DNA of 64,000 nucleotides from Tenacibaculum sp. (GTDB lineage Bacteria; Bacteroidota; Bacteroidia; Flavobacteriales; Flavobacteriaceae). Positions within the stretch are counted from its first letter, which is position 1. Each line of letters begins with the position of its first letter. This document shows, in pieces, positions 1-8,139 of the stretch. Made by a program: the position numbers and the translations under genes. The DNA is taken from NCBI GenBank assembly GCA_022448525.1, contig JAKVCX010000007.1, positions 199,035 to 263,034 of the forward strand, read 5' to 3'. The notes beneath the pieces are model-generated. The model had not been told where the DNA came from and did not search any database. It saw only the letters and a program-made list of their open reading frames with translations.

Positions 1-795
1 ATTAGCTATGTGATATCGCAAATTGGCAAAAAGAAGTCTTCAGAAACACCTGTTTTAGTTGGTTTAGCAGAAGTTGAAAACACGAGAGTATTAGACGATT
101 TGGTGAATCAAAAGGATTTACAAAACTGTGGTTATCGTTATGTTCATTTTGAATCTAATGATGAAAGAGGAATTGATACTGCTTTATTATATCGCGATCG
201 TTTTTTTGATCCCGTTACTACGGATAGAATACAATTTAATTTTTTGGACGAGAATGGAAATTTTGATCATACAAGAGATGTATTATTAGTTTCTGGTTTC
301 ATGGATGACGAATTGGTGCATATCATAGTGAATCATTGGCCGTCAAGAAGAGAGGGTGAATTAGAATCTAGACCTAAACGAATCAAAGCGGCGGATGTAG
401 TAAAAGAAGCGGTTGATAAAATAAGAAGTAAAGATCCTGATGCGAAAATTATAATCATGGGAGATTTTAATGATAATCCAACTTCTGAGAGCGTTAAAGA
501 TCATTTGGTAACAACGGACTTCTTTAATCCAATGTTATCGATGTATCAAAACGGTTTGGGAACATTAACATTTAAAAAGGAATGGCATTTGTTTGATCAA
601 ATTATCTTATCTAATAATTTTAAATCAAAAGACACAAGCCATAAGTTTTTAGGAGCTGAGATATTTAATAAACCTTGGCTAACTACCAGAAAAGGTAAAC
701 ATAAAGGAGCCCCGTTTAGAACATATATTGGGCCTTGGTATAGAGGAGGTTTCTCGGATCATTTTCCAGTGTTTGTGAGTCTTAAAAAGAATTAA
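1..795 (+). CDS. Endonuclease/exonuclease/phosphatase family protein, 5' end outside window
   Basis: The reading frame is open from base 1, so the N-terminus lies upstream of the window; the GTG at position 10 is an internal codon. The visible 264 residues carry the EEP-fold signatures: LAEVEN near the start (metal-binding Glu), GDFNDNP in the middle (Asp/Asn of the phosphodiesterase site) and SDHFPV near the end (catalytic Asp-His). Family members hydrolyse phosphodiester bonds in nucleic acids, lipids or sugars; in flavobacteria such proteins are often secreted, but the signal region is not visible. The exact substrate cannot be read from sequence. It converges on glmS across a shared terminator. 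Confidence 0.85.
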   Translation: MSYVISQIGKKKSSETPVLVGLAEVENTRVLDDLVNQKDLQNCGYRYVHFESNDERGIDTALLYRDRFFDPVTTDRIQFNFLDENGNFDHTRDVLLVSGFMDDELVHIIVNHWPSRREGELESRPKRIKAADVVKEAVDKIRSKDPDAKIIIMGDFNDNPTSESVKDHLVTTDFFNPMLSMYQNGLGTLTFKKEWHLFDQIILSNNFKSKDTSHKFLGAEIFNKPWLTTRKGKHKGAPFRTYIGPWYRGGFSDHFPVFVSLKKN

Positions 796-826
796 AAAAG
801 CCAGCTTATTGAAGCTGGCTTTTTTA
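794..826. terminator. Bidirectional intrinsic terminator
   Basis: An 8-bp perfect GC-containing stem (GCCAGCTT, 800-807, with AAGCTGGC, 812-819) has a 4-nt loop, an A-run before it and a T-run after it. It sits between the convergent EEP gene and glmS and can serve both. Confidence 0.85.
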
Positions 827-850
827 ATTATATATTTTTCTAACCTTTAG

Positions 851-2707
851 TTATTCCACAGTCACGGATTTAGCTAAATTTCTTGGCTGATCTACGTTTT
901 TACCTAACATAACAGCGATATGATAAGATAATAACTGTAATGGAATTGTAGTCAATAAAGGTGTTAACGCTTCTTCCGTTTCTGGAATTTCAATTACGTG
1001 ATCCGCAATTTCTTTTACAGTTTCATCACCTTCGGTAACAATGGCAATAATTTTACCACTTCTAGATTTGATTTCTTGAATGTTGCTTACAACTTTCTCG
1101 TAATGTCCTTTTCTGGTTGCAATAACGAAAACAGGCATGTTTTCGTCGATTAATGCAATAGGTCCATGTTTCATTTCAGCAGCAGGATATCCTTCTGCAT
1201 GAATGTAAGATATTTCTTTAAGTTTCAAGGCTCCTTCAAGTGCTACAGGGAAGTTGAATCCACGTCCTAAATACAAGCAGTTTGTTGCTTCCTTGTAATG
1301 ATCCGCAATATCCTTAACAATTGGATCAATTTTTAATAACTGTTCCACTTGTGCAGGAATTTGCTGCATTGTTTGTAAATAGGTATTTACAGCTGTTTTA
1401 GAAAGAGTTCCTTTAGCTTGTGCAAGTTTTAATGATATTAACGTTAAAACAGTAATTTGTGTAGTAAATGCTTTTGTTGATGCAACCCCAATTTCTGGAC
1501 CGGCATGTGTGTAAGCACCTGCATGCGTTTCTCTTGCAATTGAAGAACCAACAACATTACAAACACCGAATACAAAAGCTCCTTTAGATTTAGCTAATTT
1601 AATAGCGGCTAAAGTATCAGCAGTTTCTCCTGATTGAGAAATAGCAATTACAACATCTTTAGGAGTGATAATTGGATTTCTATAACGGAATTCTGAAGCA
1701 TATTCAACTTCAACAGGAATTCGGGCCATATCTTCAATTAAATACTCTCCAACCAAACCGGCATGCCATGAAGTACCACAAGCGATTATGATAATTCTAT
1801 CAGCATTCAAAAATTTGCTGATGTTATCATCAATTCCTGCCATTCTGATAATACCTTCATTGGCTAACATTCGTCCACGGTACGTATCTATAATAGCTTT
1901 TGGTTGCTCGTAAATCTCCTTTAACATGAAGTGGTCATATCCACCTTTTTCAATTTGGTCTAAACTTAATTTAAGCTCTTGAATATCTGGATCAACAGGT
2001 ATGTCATTGTCTATTTTACGAACTTTTATTTTTCTACCCTTTTTAATAATAGCTAATTCACCATCTTCCAGGTATAGTGCATCTTTTGTGTATTCTATGA
2101 AAGGAGATGCATCAGAAGCAACGAAGAATTCATCATTATTATCTCCAACACCTATTGCAATTGGGCTTCCCAAACGTGCAACAACTAATTCATTCGGCTT
2201 AGTTTTATCAAAGACTGCGATAGCATATGCGCCAATAACATTGGTAAGTGCAAGTTGAACAGCTTTACCTAACTTACAACCTTCTGTTTTCTTTACTTCT
2301 TCTATTAAGTTTACAAGAACTTCTGTGTCTGTATCACTTTGGAATTGGTATCCTCTAGATAATAATTCCTTTTTGATAGTATCGTAATTCTCTATAATCC
2401 CATTATGTACAATGACTAAATCACCTGATTCAGAAAAATGTGGATGAGAGTTTACATCGTTAGGAACTCCATGGGTCGCCCATCTCGTATGTCCAATACC
2501 TATTTTTCCTTTTTTTCTACTTTCTTCCCTGTTGGTGATAACTTCTAAATCTGAAACTTTACCTTTTGTTTTAGATAAATTAATTTTCTTTCCATCATAC
2601 ATCATTATACCAGCACTATCATAACCTCGGTACTCTAGTCTTTTAAGTCCATTGATTACGATTGGATATGCATCTCTATCACCTATATAACCTGTAATTC
2701 CACACAT
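851..2707 (-). CDS. glmS: Glutamine--fructose-6-phosphate aminotransferase (isomerizing)
   Basis: Makes glucosamine-6-phosphate from fructose-6-phosphate and glutamine, the first step to UDP-GlcNAc for peptidoglycan and LPS. The protein starts MCGITGYIG; after Met removal Cys becomes the N-terminal nucleophile of the class II glutaminase domain (about 1-220, with GHTRWATHG and HNGIIENY). Two SIS isomerase domains follow (about 290-430 and 460-600; SQSGETADT, LGRGFNFPVALEGALKLKE), and the C-terminus ends in DQPRNLAKSVTVE as usual. The 618-aa length is normal. It is last in an operon with a glycogen-synthase-like gene and a DUF4270 lipoprotein gene (23-bp gap). No glmS ribozyme is expected or seen in the short gap. 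Confidence 0.97.
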   Translation of the reverse strand: MCGITGYIGDRDAYPIVINGLKRLEYRGYDSAGIMMYDGKKINLSKTKGKVSDLEVITNREESRKKGKIGIGHTRWATHGVPNDVNSHPHFSESGDLVIVHNGIIENYDTIKKELLSRGYQFQSDTDTEVLVNLIEEVKKTEGCKLGKAVQLALTNVIGAYAIAVFDKTKPNELVVARLGSPIAIGVGDNNDEFFVASDASPFIEYTKDALYLEDGELAIIKKGRKIKVRKIDNDIPVDPDIQELKLSLDQIEKGGYDHFMLKEIYEQPKAIIDTYRGRMLANEGIIRMAGIDDNISKFLNADRIIIIACGTSWHAGLVGEYLIEDMARIPVEVEYASEFRYRNPIITPKDVVIAISQSGETADTLAAIKLAKSKGAFVFGVCNVVGSSIARETHAGAYTHAGPEIGVASTKAFTTQITVLTLISLKLAQAKGTLSKTAVNTYLQTMQQIPAQVEQLLKIDPIVKDIADHYKEATNCLYLGRGFNFPVALEGALKLKEISYIHAEGYPAAEMKHGPIALIDENMPVFVIATRKGHYEKVVSNIQEIKSRSGKIIAIVTEGDETVKEIADHVIEIPETEEALTPLLTTIPLQLLSYHIAVMLGKNVDQPRNLAKSVTVE

Positions 2708-2730
2708 GTTTTTTTGTTTAAGGTTATTTT

Positions 2731-4272
2731 CTAATTGTCTTTTTCCTCAGAATATGAGATAATAAGCTTAGCTCTGTTTTCACCATTAGCCGAAGAGTGG
2801 TTGAGTAATGTAACACCCCTAGGATTCCAGTTATATGTATTTATTTGAGTTTGAACAAAATTATTGATAACCGCCGCATCTGTTCCAGAGTTATACACTT
2901 TAAGTACTAAAGGGTAATTCTCATCAGATTCTCCACTTACTAAGTTTGAGATATAATCAGTTATTCTTATCGTGTATTCTTTTGGTTTGCCTTCATCGTC
3001 ATCTCCTAAAAATCCACCAAAAAATAATTGTTCTGTATAGCTGTCTTCAATTTGTTCACCATCACCCACACCAGTATTTTTGAATACTAATAATCTTGAA
3101 GGAACTTTGGTAGTATCTCTTGAAGTATCAATATTGAATACCAGTGAAGCATCATTAATTAGAATGTTTTGAGATCTTAAATCTTGAAGCTCAGTCCCGT
3201 TTAAAATATTTATAGTTGCCATGCTTCCAGCAGTACCTTGAATGGCAAAACTATTTGATGGTACAGTATTTTGCGGAGCTGTCATTTTATACTGGCTGTT
3301 CACAACACCCGAGAAGTTAAATGTATAGTTTCCAACGATTGTGTCTTTAACTACACCTTCGTCTAATGTTGTTATAGTATAGTAAAATTTCAGGCGAGGT
3401 GCATTTGTTCCCAAAGATAATGGAACCATTGAACCATCTGTACCTTGAGTTTTTAATATAATTCCTCTGAAATAATTGTTAAGATCATTTTGTGATGCAA
3501 ATTCAGTATCAGAAAATTTATCCCAAAATAACTCTTTCATACGAGTTTTGTTTAAAGGGACTGTTAAGAAAGGAATGCTATTCGCAAGTTTTGTAGTGTC
3601 CTTGAACTTTTCTCCTGTACTTAATTCTCTTTCAAAAACAAATAATGTATCTGTTGGATCTGGCGTATATGTGAAAGCTAGATCATCATTCAATAATTCA
3701 GTTTCTACATATGTCGCGTTAGACATATATGAATTTTGTTGTGTTGGATCTCCTGGATTTAAGTTGTTTAAGAATGTTCCGTTACGGAATACTTCTAACG
3801 ACATAGGAATTGAAGAGTCTCCCAATAAAGAATCTAATCTGAATTTTGGTTTTCCGTCAGATTCATTTTCCAATCTTGTAGATGTATAAGGAATCTCAAG
3901 AACCGCTTCATTGAATACATAAATAGAATCTAAATCTTCTTCGTTTCCACTTTCCGCTTCTGTAGTGTTTTGAACAGTCTGAGGATTAACTACAATTCCT
4001 AATTGACTTACAATTGAAGCTTCAATTCTTTCGTAATCAGGATTGTTATACACTCCTAATAAATATTCTCCTAAGCTTCCAATTGCAAGGTTGTCTGCTC
4101 TTACAGCTTCTAAAACACTGTCTTTAACAATTACTTCAAGCGTAATTTGTTTAGTATCAAATTGATTGTTACTAATTACATTACCTCCAATTTCACGAAA
4201 ATCTTTTTCGCATGAAATCACAAATAAAAGTGAGACTAAAGCTACACTTAAATACACAATTTTTTTAGTCAT
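2731..4272 (-). CDS. DUF4270 family lipoprotein
   Basis: A 513-aa exported protein. The N-terminus is a lipoprotein signal (MTKKIVYLSVALVSLLFVIS followed by CEKDF), with Cys about 21 as the lipidated residue. The rest is beta-rich and Asp/Asn/Thr-rich, matching the Bacteroidota-specific DUF4270 family by overall pattern (ends with a WNPRGVTLLNHSSANGENRA segment typical of the family). Function is unknown. It lies between the glgA-like gene (14-bp gap) and glmS (23-bp gap) on the same strand, an arrangement I recall as conserved in flavobacteria, so cell-envelope biogenesis is a reasonable guess only. Confidence 0.8.
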   Translation of the reverse strand: MTKKIVYLSVALVSLLFVISCEKDFREIGGNVISNNQFDTKQITLEVIVKDSVLEAVRADNLAIGSLGEYLLGVYNNPDYERIEASIVSQLGIVVNPQTVQNTTEAESGNEEDLDSIYVFNEAVLEIPYTSTRLENESDGKPKFRLDSLLGDSSIPMSLEVFRNGTFLNNLNPGDPTQQNSYMSNATYVETELLNDDLAFTYTPDPTDTLFVFERELSTGEKFKDTTKLANSIPFLTVPLNKTRMKELFWDKFSDTEFASQNDLNNYFRGIILKTQGTDGSMVPLSLGTNAPRLKFYYTITTLDEGVVKDTIVGNYTFNFSGVVNSQYKMTAPQNTVPSNSFAIQGTAGSMATINILNGTELQDLRSQNILINDASLVFNIDTSRDTTKVPSRLLVFKNTGVGDGEQIEDSYTEQLFFGGFLGDDDEGKPKEYTIRITDYISNLVSGESDENYPLVLKVYNSGTDAAVINNFVQTQINTYNWNPRGVTLLNHSSANGENRAKLIISYSEEKDN

Positions 4273-4286
4273 ATTTGTTTGAAAAA

Positions 4287-5108
4287 TTAAGAATCTTGAA
4301 GCTCAAGAACGTTTTGTTTGTAAAAGTCCAAGTAAGCCTCAGTTAAATACTCTTCAGATTGGTAGTCTAATAATGTAACGCCACTTTCACTAATGAATTG
4401 TTCAAACTCTTCTGAATATGCATCGCTTCCTTTGATAATTGCATCAGAATTCATAACTGCGTTACGTAATATGTTTTCTTGTGTTGGTTTTTCTAAATGA
4501 GCAACAGAAGGATTATCAATTTTGTCAAACTTTACTTTGTTAATTAACTCACTGTTTAACTCACCTTCAAATTCTTTGTTGTATAAAGAAGTAACGATTT
4601 TGCTATCAGTAAATAACGGCTCTTCTTTGTAATATTCTTTTAAATACATTGGAAGTAAAGAAGCCATCCACCCGTGAACGTGAATAATATCTGGAGCCCA
4701 GTTTAATTTTTTCACAGTCTCGACAACTCCTTTTGCAAAGAAAATCATTCTTTCGTCGTTGTCGTTGAATAATTTGTCGTCCTCGTCTGTATAAATTGCC
4801 TTTCTTTTGAAATATTCATCGTTATCGATGAAATACACTTGCATTCTTTCTTTCGGAATAGATGCAACCTTAATAATTAAAGGCATGTCCATGTCGTTGA
4901 TAATCAAGTTCATTCCAGACAATCTAATCACTTCATGTAACTGATGTCTTCTTTCATTAATCACACCGAAACGTGGCATAAAAATTCTGGTTTGAACTCC
5001 TTTAGAATGTGCAAACTTTGCAACATTGAATGCGGTAGATGATAATTCTGTTTCCGGTAAGTAAGGAATAACTTCCGATGAAACATACAATATTCTCTTA
5101 TCCTTCAT
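4287..5108 (-). CDS. Glycogen/starch synthase-like protein (GT5 N-terminal domain only)
   Basis: A 273-aa protein resembling the N-terminal Rossmann domain of GT5 glycogen synthases: it opens KRILYVSSEVIPYLPETELS and has IIHVHGWMASLLPMYLK, the usual HxH(G/D)W region. Bacterial GlgA is about 470-490 aa with a second C-terminal domain, which is absent here. The KTGGLAD-type loop that binds ADP-glucose in GlgA is replaced by PETELSSTAF. No glgB, glgC or glgP gene is nearby. Such short homologues are annotated as glycogen synthase in flavobacteria, but enzymatic activity is doubtful. First gene of the operon with DUF4270 and glmS. Confidence 0.75.
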   Translation of the reverse strand: MKDKRILYVSSEVIPYLPETELSSTAFNVAKFAHSKGVQTRIFMPRFGVINERRHQLHEVIRLSGMNLIINDMDMPLIIKVASIPKERMQVYFIDNDEYFKRKAIYTDEDDKLFNDNDERMIFFAKGVVETVKKLNWAPDIIHVHGWMASLLPMYLKEYYKEEPLFTDSKIVTSLYNKEFEGELNSELINKVKFDKIDNPSVAHLEKPTQENILRNAVMNSDAIIKGSDAYSEEFEQFISESGVTLLDYQSEEYLTEAYLDFYKQNVLELQDS

Positions 5109-5131
5109 TAAATCTAACTCTTTTAAAGGCG

Positions 5132-5139
5132 CAAAACTA
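5132..5139 (-). promoter_or_regulatory. -7 promoter element for glgA-like/DUF4270/glmS operon
   Basis: TAGTTTTG on the minus strand matches the Bacteroidota consensus TAnnTTTG and lies 23 nt before the ATG at 5108. No clear -33 TTG was recognised. Confidence 0.55.
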
Positions 5140-5171
5140 CGAAATTTTATGCTAAAATCCTGTTAAATTGC

Positions 5172-5179
5172 TAATTTTG
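5172..5179 (+). promoter_or_regulatory. -7 promoter element for panC
   Basis: TAATTTTG fits TAnnTTTG and lies 22 nt before the panC ATG. Together with the minus-strand element at 5132-5139 it forms a compact divergent promoter region. Confidence 0.6.
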
Positions 5180-5201
5180 CCCAGATCGTAACATACATTT
5201 A

Positions 5202-6053
5202 ATGAAAATATTCAAGTCAAAATCCGATTTAAAAATCTATTTAGCGGAGGAAAAAAAGAAGGGAAATAGTATTGGATTTGTTCCTACAATGGGTGCATTA
5301 CATCAAGGACACCTTTCCTTAGTAGAGAAGGCTTTAAGCAAAACTGATGTTTCTGTAGTAAGTATATTTGTAAATCCTACTCAGTTCGATAACCAAGAAG
5401 ATTTAGATAAGTATCCGAAAACGTTTGAGAAAGATGTTGAATTGCTTGAAAGTATTAATTGTGATGTTCTGTTTTATCCATCTGTAGATGAAATTTATGA
5501 CGAAAATGTTGTTTCAGAAAGCTTTGATTTTGATGGTTTAGAGCATCAAATGGAAGGAAAATTTAGAGATGGACATTTTGATGGAGTAGGAACAATTGTA
5601 AAAGCATTGTTCGAAATTGTTGAGCCGGATGTTGCATATTTCGGTAAAAAGGATTTCCAGCAATTACAGATTATCAAGAAATTGGTAAAAAAGTATAATA
5701 TTCCAGTAAAGGTAAAAGGAATGCCAATATTTAGAGAGCCCGATGGATTAGCAATGAGCTCTCGAAATACAAGATTAAGTAACGAGCATAGAGAGGCAGC
5801 TCCTTTCATTCATAAAGTTTTGAAAAAAGCAAGAAAAAAAACTGGCACAAAAAGTGTTAAGGAAATAACGAAATGGGTTGAGATTCAATTTCAAAATCAT
5901 CCTCTATTAGAGTTGGAATATTTCACAATTGCAGAGGAAAAAACTTTAATTACTGCAGAAGAGTTTGAACAAAATAAGCGATATAGAGCATTCATTGCAG
6001 TCTTTGCAGGTGAAATCCGGTTGATTGATAATGTCCGTTTCAAAAACAATTAA
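5202..6053 (+). CDS. panC: Pantoate--beta-alanine ligase
   Basis: ATP-dependent condensation of pantoate with beta-alanine to pantothenate, the vitamin B5/CoA precursor; cytoplasmic. The 283-aa length is standard. Visible motifs: PTMGALHQGHLSLV (HxGH nucleotide-binding motif), FGKKDFQQLQIIKK and AMSSRNTRLS (KMSKS-like loop), all in the family order. It is followed 44 bp later by panD, which supplies beta-alanine, so the pair forms the end of the pathway. The ATG at 5202 is supported by the promoter element just upstream. Confidence 0.97.
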   Translation: MKIFKSKSDLKIYLAEEKKKGNSIGFVPTMGALHQGHLSLVEKALSKTDVSVVSIFVNPTQFDNQEDLDKYPKTFEKDVELLESINCDVLFYPSVDEIYDENVVSESFDFDGLEHQMEGKFRDGHFDGVGTIVKALFEIVEPDVAYFGKKDFQQLQIIKKLVKKYNIPVKVKGMPIFREPDGLAMSSRNTRLSNEHREAAPFIHKVLKKARKKTGTKSVKEITKWVEIQFQNHPLLELEYFTIAEEKTLITAEEFEQNKRYRAFIAVFAGEIRLIDNVRFKNN

Positions 6054-6085
6054 CAAATTATAAAAGGTAGATTCTTTAAAAACAG

Positions 6086-6093
6086 TATTTTTG
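6086..6093 (+). promoter_or_regulatory. -7 promoter element directly before panD
   Basis: TATTTTTG fits TAnnTTTG and ends only 4 nt before the panD ATG (6098). Transcription from it would begin at or next to the A of ATG, giving a leaderless mRNA. Confidence 0.55.
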
Positions 6094-6097
6094 CAGC

Positions 6098-6448
6098 ATG
6101 TTAGTACAAGTAGTAAAATCAAAAATTCACCGTGTAAAGGTTACGGGTGCCGATTTAAATTATATAGGAAGCATTACCATTGACGAAGATTTAATGGATG
6201 CAGCTGGTATCATTGAAGGAGAAAGAGTTCAGATTGTAAATAATAACAATGGTGAACGTTTAGAAACTTACGCGATTCCAGGACCAAGAAAAAGTGGTGA
6301 AATTACCTTAAATGGTGCAGCGGCAAGAAGAGTTCAAAAAGGAGATGTATTGATTTTAATCGTATACGGGTTTTTGGATATCGAAGAAGCTAAAAAATTC
6401 AAGCCTCAATTGGTGTTTCCAAACGAGGAAACAAATTTATTAGAATAA
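6098..6448 (+). CDS. panD: Aspartate 1-decarboxylase proenzyme
   Basis: Produces beta-alanine from L-aspartate for pantothenate synthesis. It is a 116-aa pyruvoyl enzyme made as a proenzyme that self-cleaves at Gly24-Ser25, seen here in NYIGSITID; the new N-terminal pyruvoyl group comes from Ser25. Other family features are the [14 protein letters not shown] and [11 protein letters not shown] segments and the NGAAAR loop. It follows panC but has its own promoter-like element immediately before the start codon, so it may be transcribed both from panC and alone. Confidence 0.97.
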   Translation: MLVQVVKSKIHRVKVTGADLNYIGSITIDEDLMDAAGIIEGERVQIVNNNNGERLETYAIPGPRKSGEITLNGAAARRVQKGDVLILIVYGFLDIEEAKKFKPQLVFPNEETNLLE

Positions 6449-6460
6449 AACCACTTCGAT

Positions 6461-7405
6461 TTGTCGTTAAAAAAAATTATAAAAACAGTATTACCTCTCG
6501 CTTTGGGAGGTTTTTTAGTTTGGTATTCTTTATCAATCGTTTCAATAGATACTTTAGTTCAATATTTCAAGAATGCTAATTATTGGTGGATTGCTTTAGG
6601 TCTGTTCTTTGGTGTTTTAAGTCATTTGTCTCGTGCTTATCGATGGAAGTTTTTGTTAGAGCCGTTAGGGTATAAGCCAGATTTTGGAAATAGTACAATG
6701 GCTGTTTTAGTTGCATATCTGGTGAATTTAACAATACCGAGGGCAGGGGAAGTCTTTAGAGCGACTGTAATGACAACTTATGAAGATATTCCATTTGAAA
6801 AAGGATTTGGGACAATCGTAGCGGAAAGAATTGCTGACTTGATAATGATGTTGTTAATTGTAGGGATTACTTTATTTGTACAGTTTGACTTTATTTTCGA
6901 ATTATTAACCAAGAATTTTTCTCCAACTAAAATTTTATTGCTTTTAGGAGCTTTGGTGATTGGACTTTTCATTTTTGTCCGATTTGTAAAAAAAGCTAAA
7001 GATGGAGTTGGGTTAAAGATCAAAAATTTTGTATCCGGGCTTATAGAAGGTGCCATGAGTATTTTCAAAATGAAAGATAAATGGGCTTTTATTTTTCATA
7101 CTGTTTTTATTTGGGTAATGTATGTTGCTATGTTCTGGGCTACAGTTCCTGCAATTGATGCTTTTGATGTTCCTTTTGGAGCTGTTTTAGTTGGTTTTAT
7201 AGCCGGTGGTTTTAGTATTGCTGCTACGAATGGAGGAATTGGTTTATATCCTGTTGCAGTTGCAGGAGCTTTTGCTTTATTTGGAATCCCAGAAGAACCA
7301 GCGAATGCTTTTGGATGGATTATGTGGACAGCTCAAACAGCAATGATTATTATTTTTGGAGGGCTGTCATTTTTATTGTTACCTATTTACAATAAGAATA
7401 AATAA
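6461..7405 (+). CDS. Lysylphosphatidylglycerol synthase TM region/UPF0104 family membrane protein
   Basis: A 314-aa integral membrane protein with about 8 hydrophobic segments (for example LPLALGGFLVWYSLSIV, ILLLLGALVIGLFIFVRF, AMIIIFGGLSFLLLPIY). The pattern fits the flippase-like membrane domain of MprF proteins (PF03706) without the catalytic synthase domain. The start is TTG (TTG TCG TTA AAA AAA), 12 bp after panD; no ATG is available without losing the first membrane segment. Stand-alone members are of unknown function; lipid translocation is an inference from the MprF family. Confidence 0.8.
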   Translation: MSLKKIIKTVLPLALGGFLVWYSLSIVSIDTLVQYFKNANYWWIALGLFFGVLSHLSRAYRWKFLLEPLGYKPDFGNSTMAVLVAYLVNLTIPRAGEVFRATVMTTYEDIPFEKGFGTIVAERIADLIMMLLIVGITLFVQFDFIFELLTKNFSPTKILLLLGALVIGLFIFVRFVKKAKDGVGLKIKNFVSGLIEGAMSIFKMKDKWAFIFHTVFIWVMYVAMFWATVPAIDAFDVPFGAVLVGFIAGGFSIAATNGGIGLYPVAVAGAFALFGIPEEPANAFGWIMWTAQTAMIIIFGGLSFLLLPIYNKNK

Positions 7406-7431
7406 TTCTATATTTGAAGTAAAAATTGAAA

Positions 7432-8103
7432 ATGAAAAAATTACTTCAAGTGGTCCTTTTTTTAGGAGCCTCAACAATGTATGCACAGTCTATTAATAAT
7501 TATCCTGATTTTTCTAATCATGGTTTAAACGAACTCTTAAATAATAAAGCTTGGAAAGTTTTAGAGAAAGCAGAAGGTTTTTTAAATAAGAATAATCAAA
7601 AAGATGTTGCACTAGTATTAGAATCAAAAGATAGTTTATTAGAACAACGTATAGGTGAAACAACTAGAAAGAATTTACCTAGAATATTGGTAGTGTTCCT
7701 AGATAATAAATTTTTTGTCCAAAATAATACTTTTATAGCTCGAGGAGACGAAGGGGGAATGCTTCCATATTTAACACCAGAAATTTCTTTCGATAAAAAT
7801 GAGTTGATTATATATTATCAATTCACAAGAAGTAACCAGAGTTACACTTTTAGAATGGTTAAGAACAATTTGTGTTTAATTAAATCTGAAAGTCATGGTA
7901 CCCACAGTGCCTCTGGTGATACCGAAGGAAAGATTTATGATTTTAATAAAAAAACTCTAATTGTAACTAAAGGAAATATCTCAAGTGCTTCCGAAGACGA
8001 TGAAAAGAAAATATATACTATCGAACTAAAGAATGGTTTAAAGAAAATTTCGGAACTGACCGAAATGTATGAATGGGAAGTTTTGAAGGATCGATACTTA
8101 TAA
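7432..8103 (+). CDS. Hypothetical secreted protein
   Basis: Not recognised. Starting at ATG 7432 (a TTG two codons earlier is less likely), the protein has a clear Sec signal peptide MKKLLQVVLFLGASTMYAQS, with likely cleavage after the Ala before Gln. The mature part of about 200 aa is polar, Lys/Asn/Glu-rich and without Cys, probably periplasmic. It contains no motif I can assign. It lies between the UPF0104-like gene and radA on the same strand. Confidence 0.6.
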   Translation: MKKLLQVVLFLGASTMYAQSINNYPDFSNHGLNELLNNKAWKVLEKAEGFLNKNNQKDVALVLESKDSLLEQRIGETTRKNLPRILVVFLDNKFFVQNNTFIARGDEGGMLPYLTPEISFDKNELIIYYQFTRSNQSYTFRMVKNNLCLIKSESHGTHSASGDTEGKIYDFNKKTLIVTKGNISSASEDDEKKIYTIELKNGLKKISELTEMYEWEVLKDRYL

Positions 8104-8139
8104 ATTTCTTTTCTTTGTATCAATATAAATCTCTTCTAA

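Noticed and set aside
2001..2258. Open frame antisense to glmS
   Set aside because: Mirror frame of a highly conserved gene with no independent signals.
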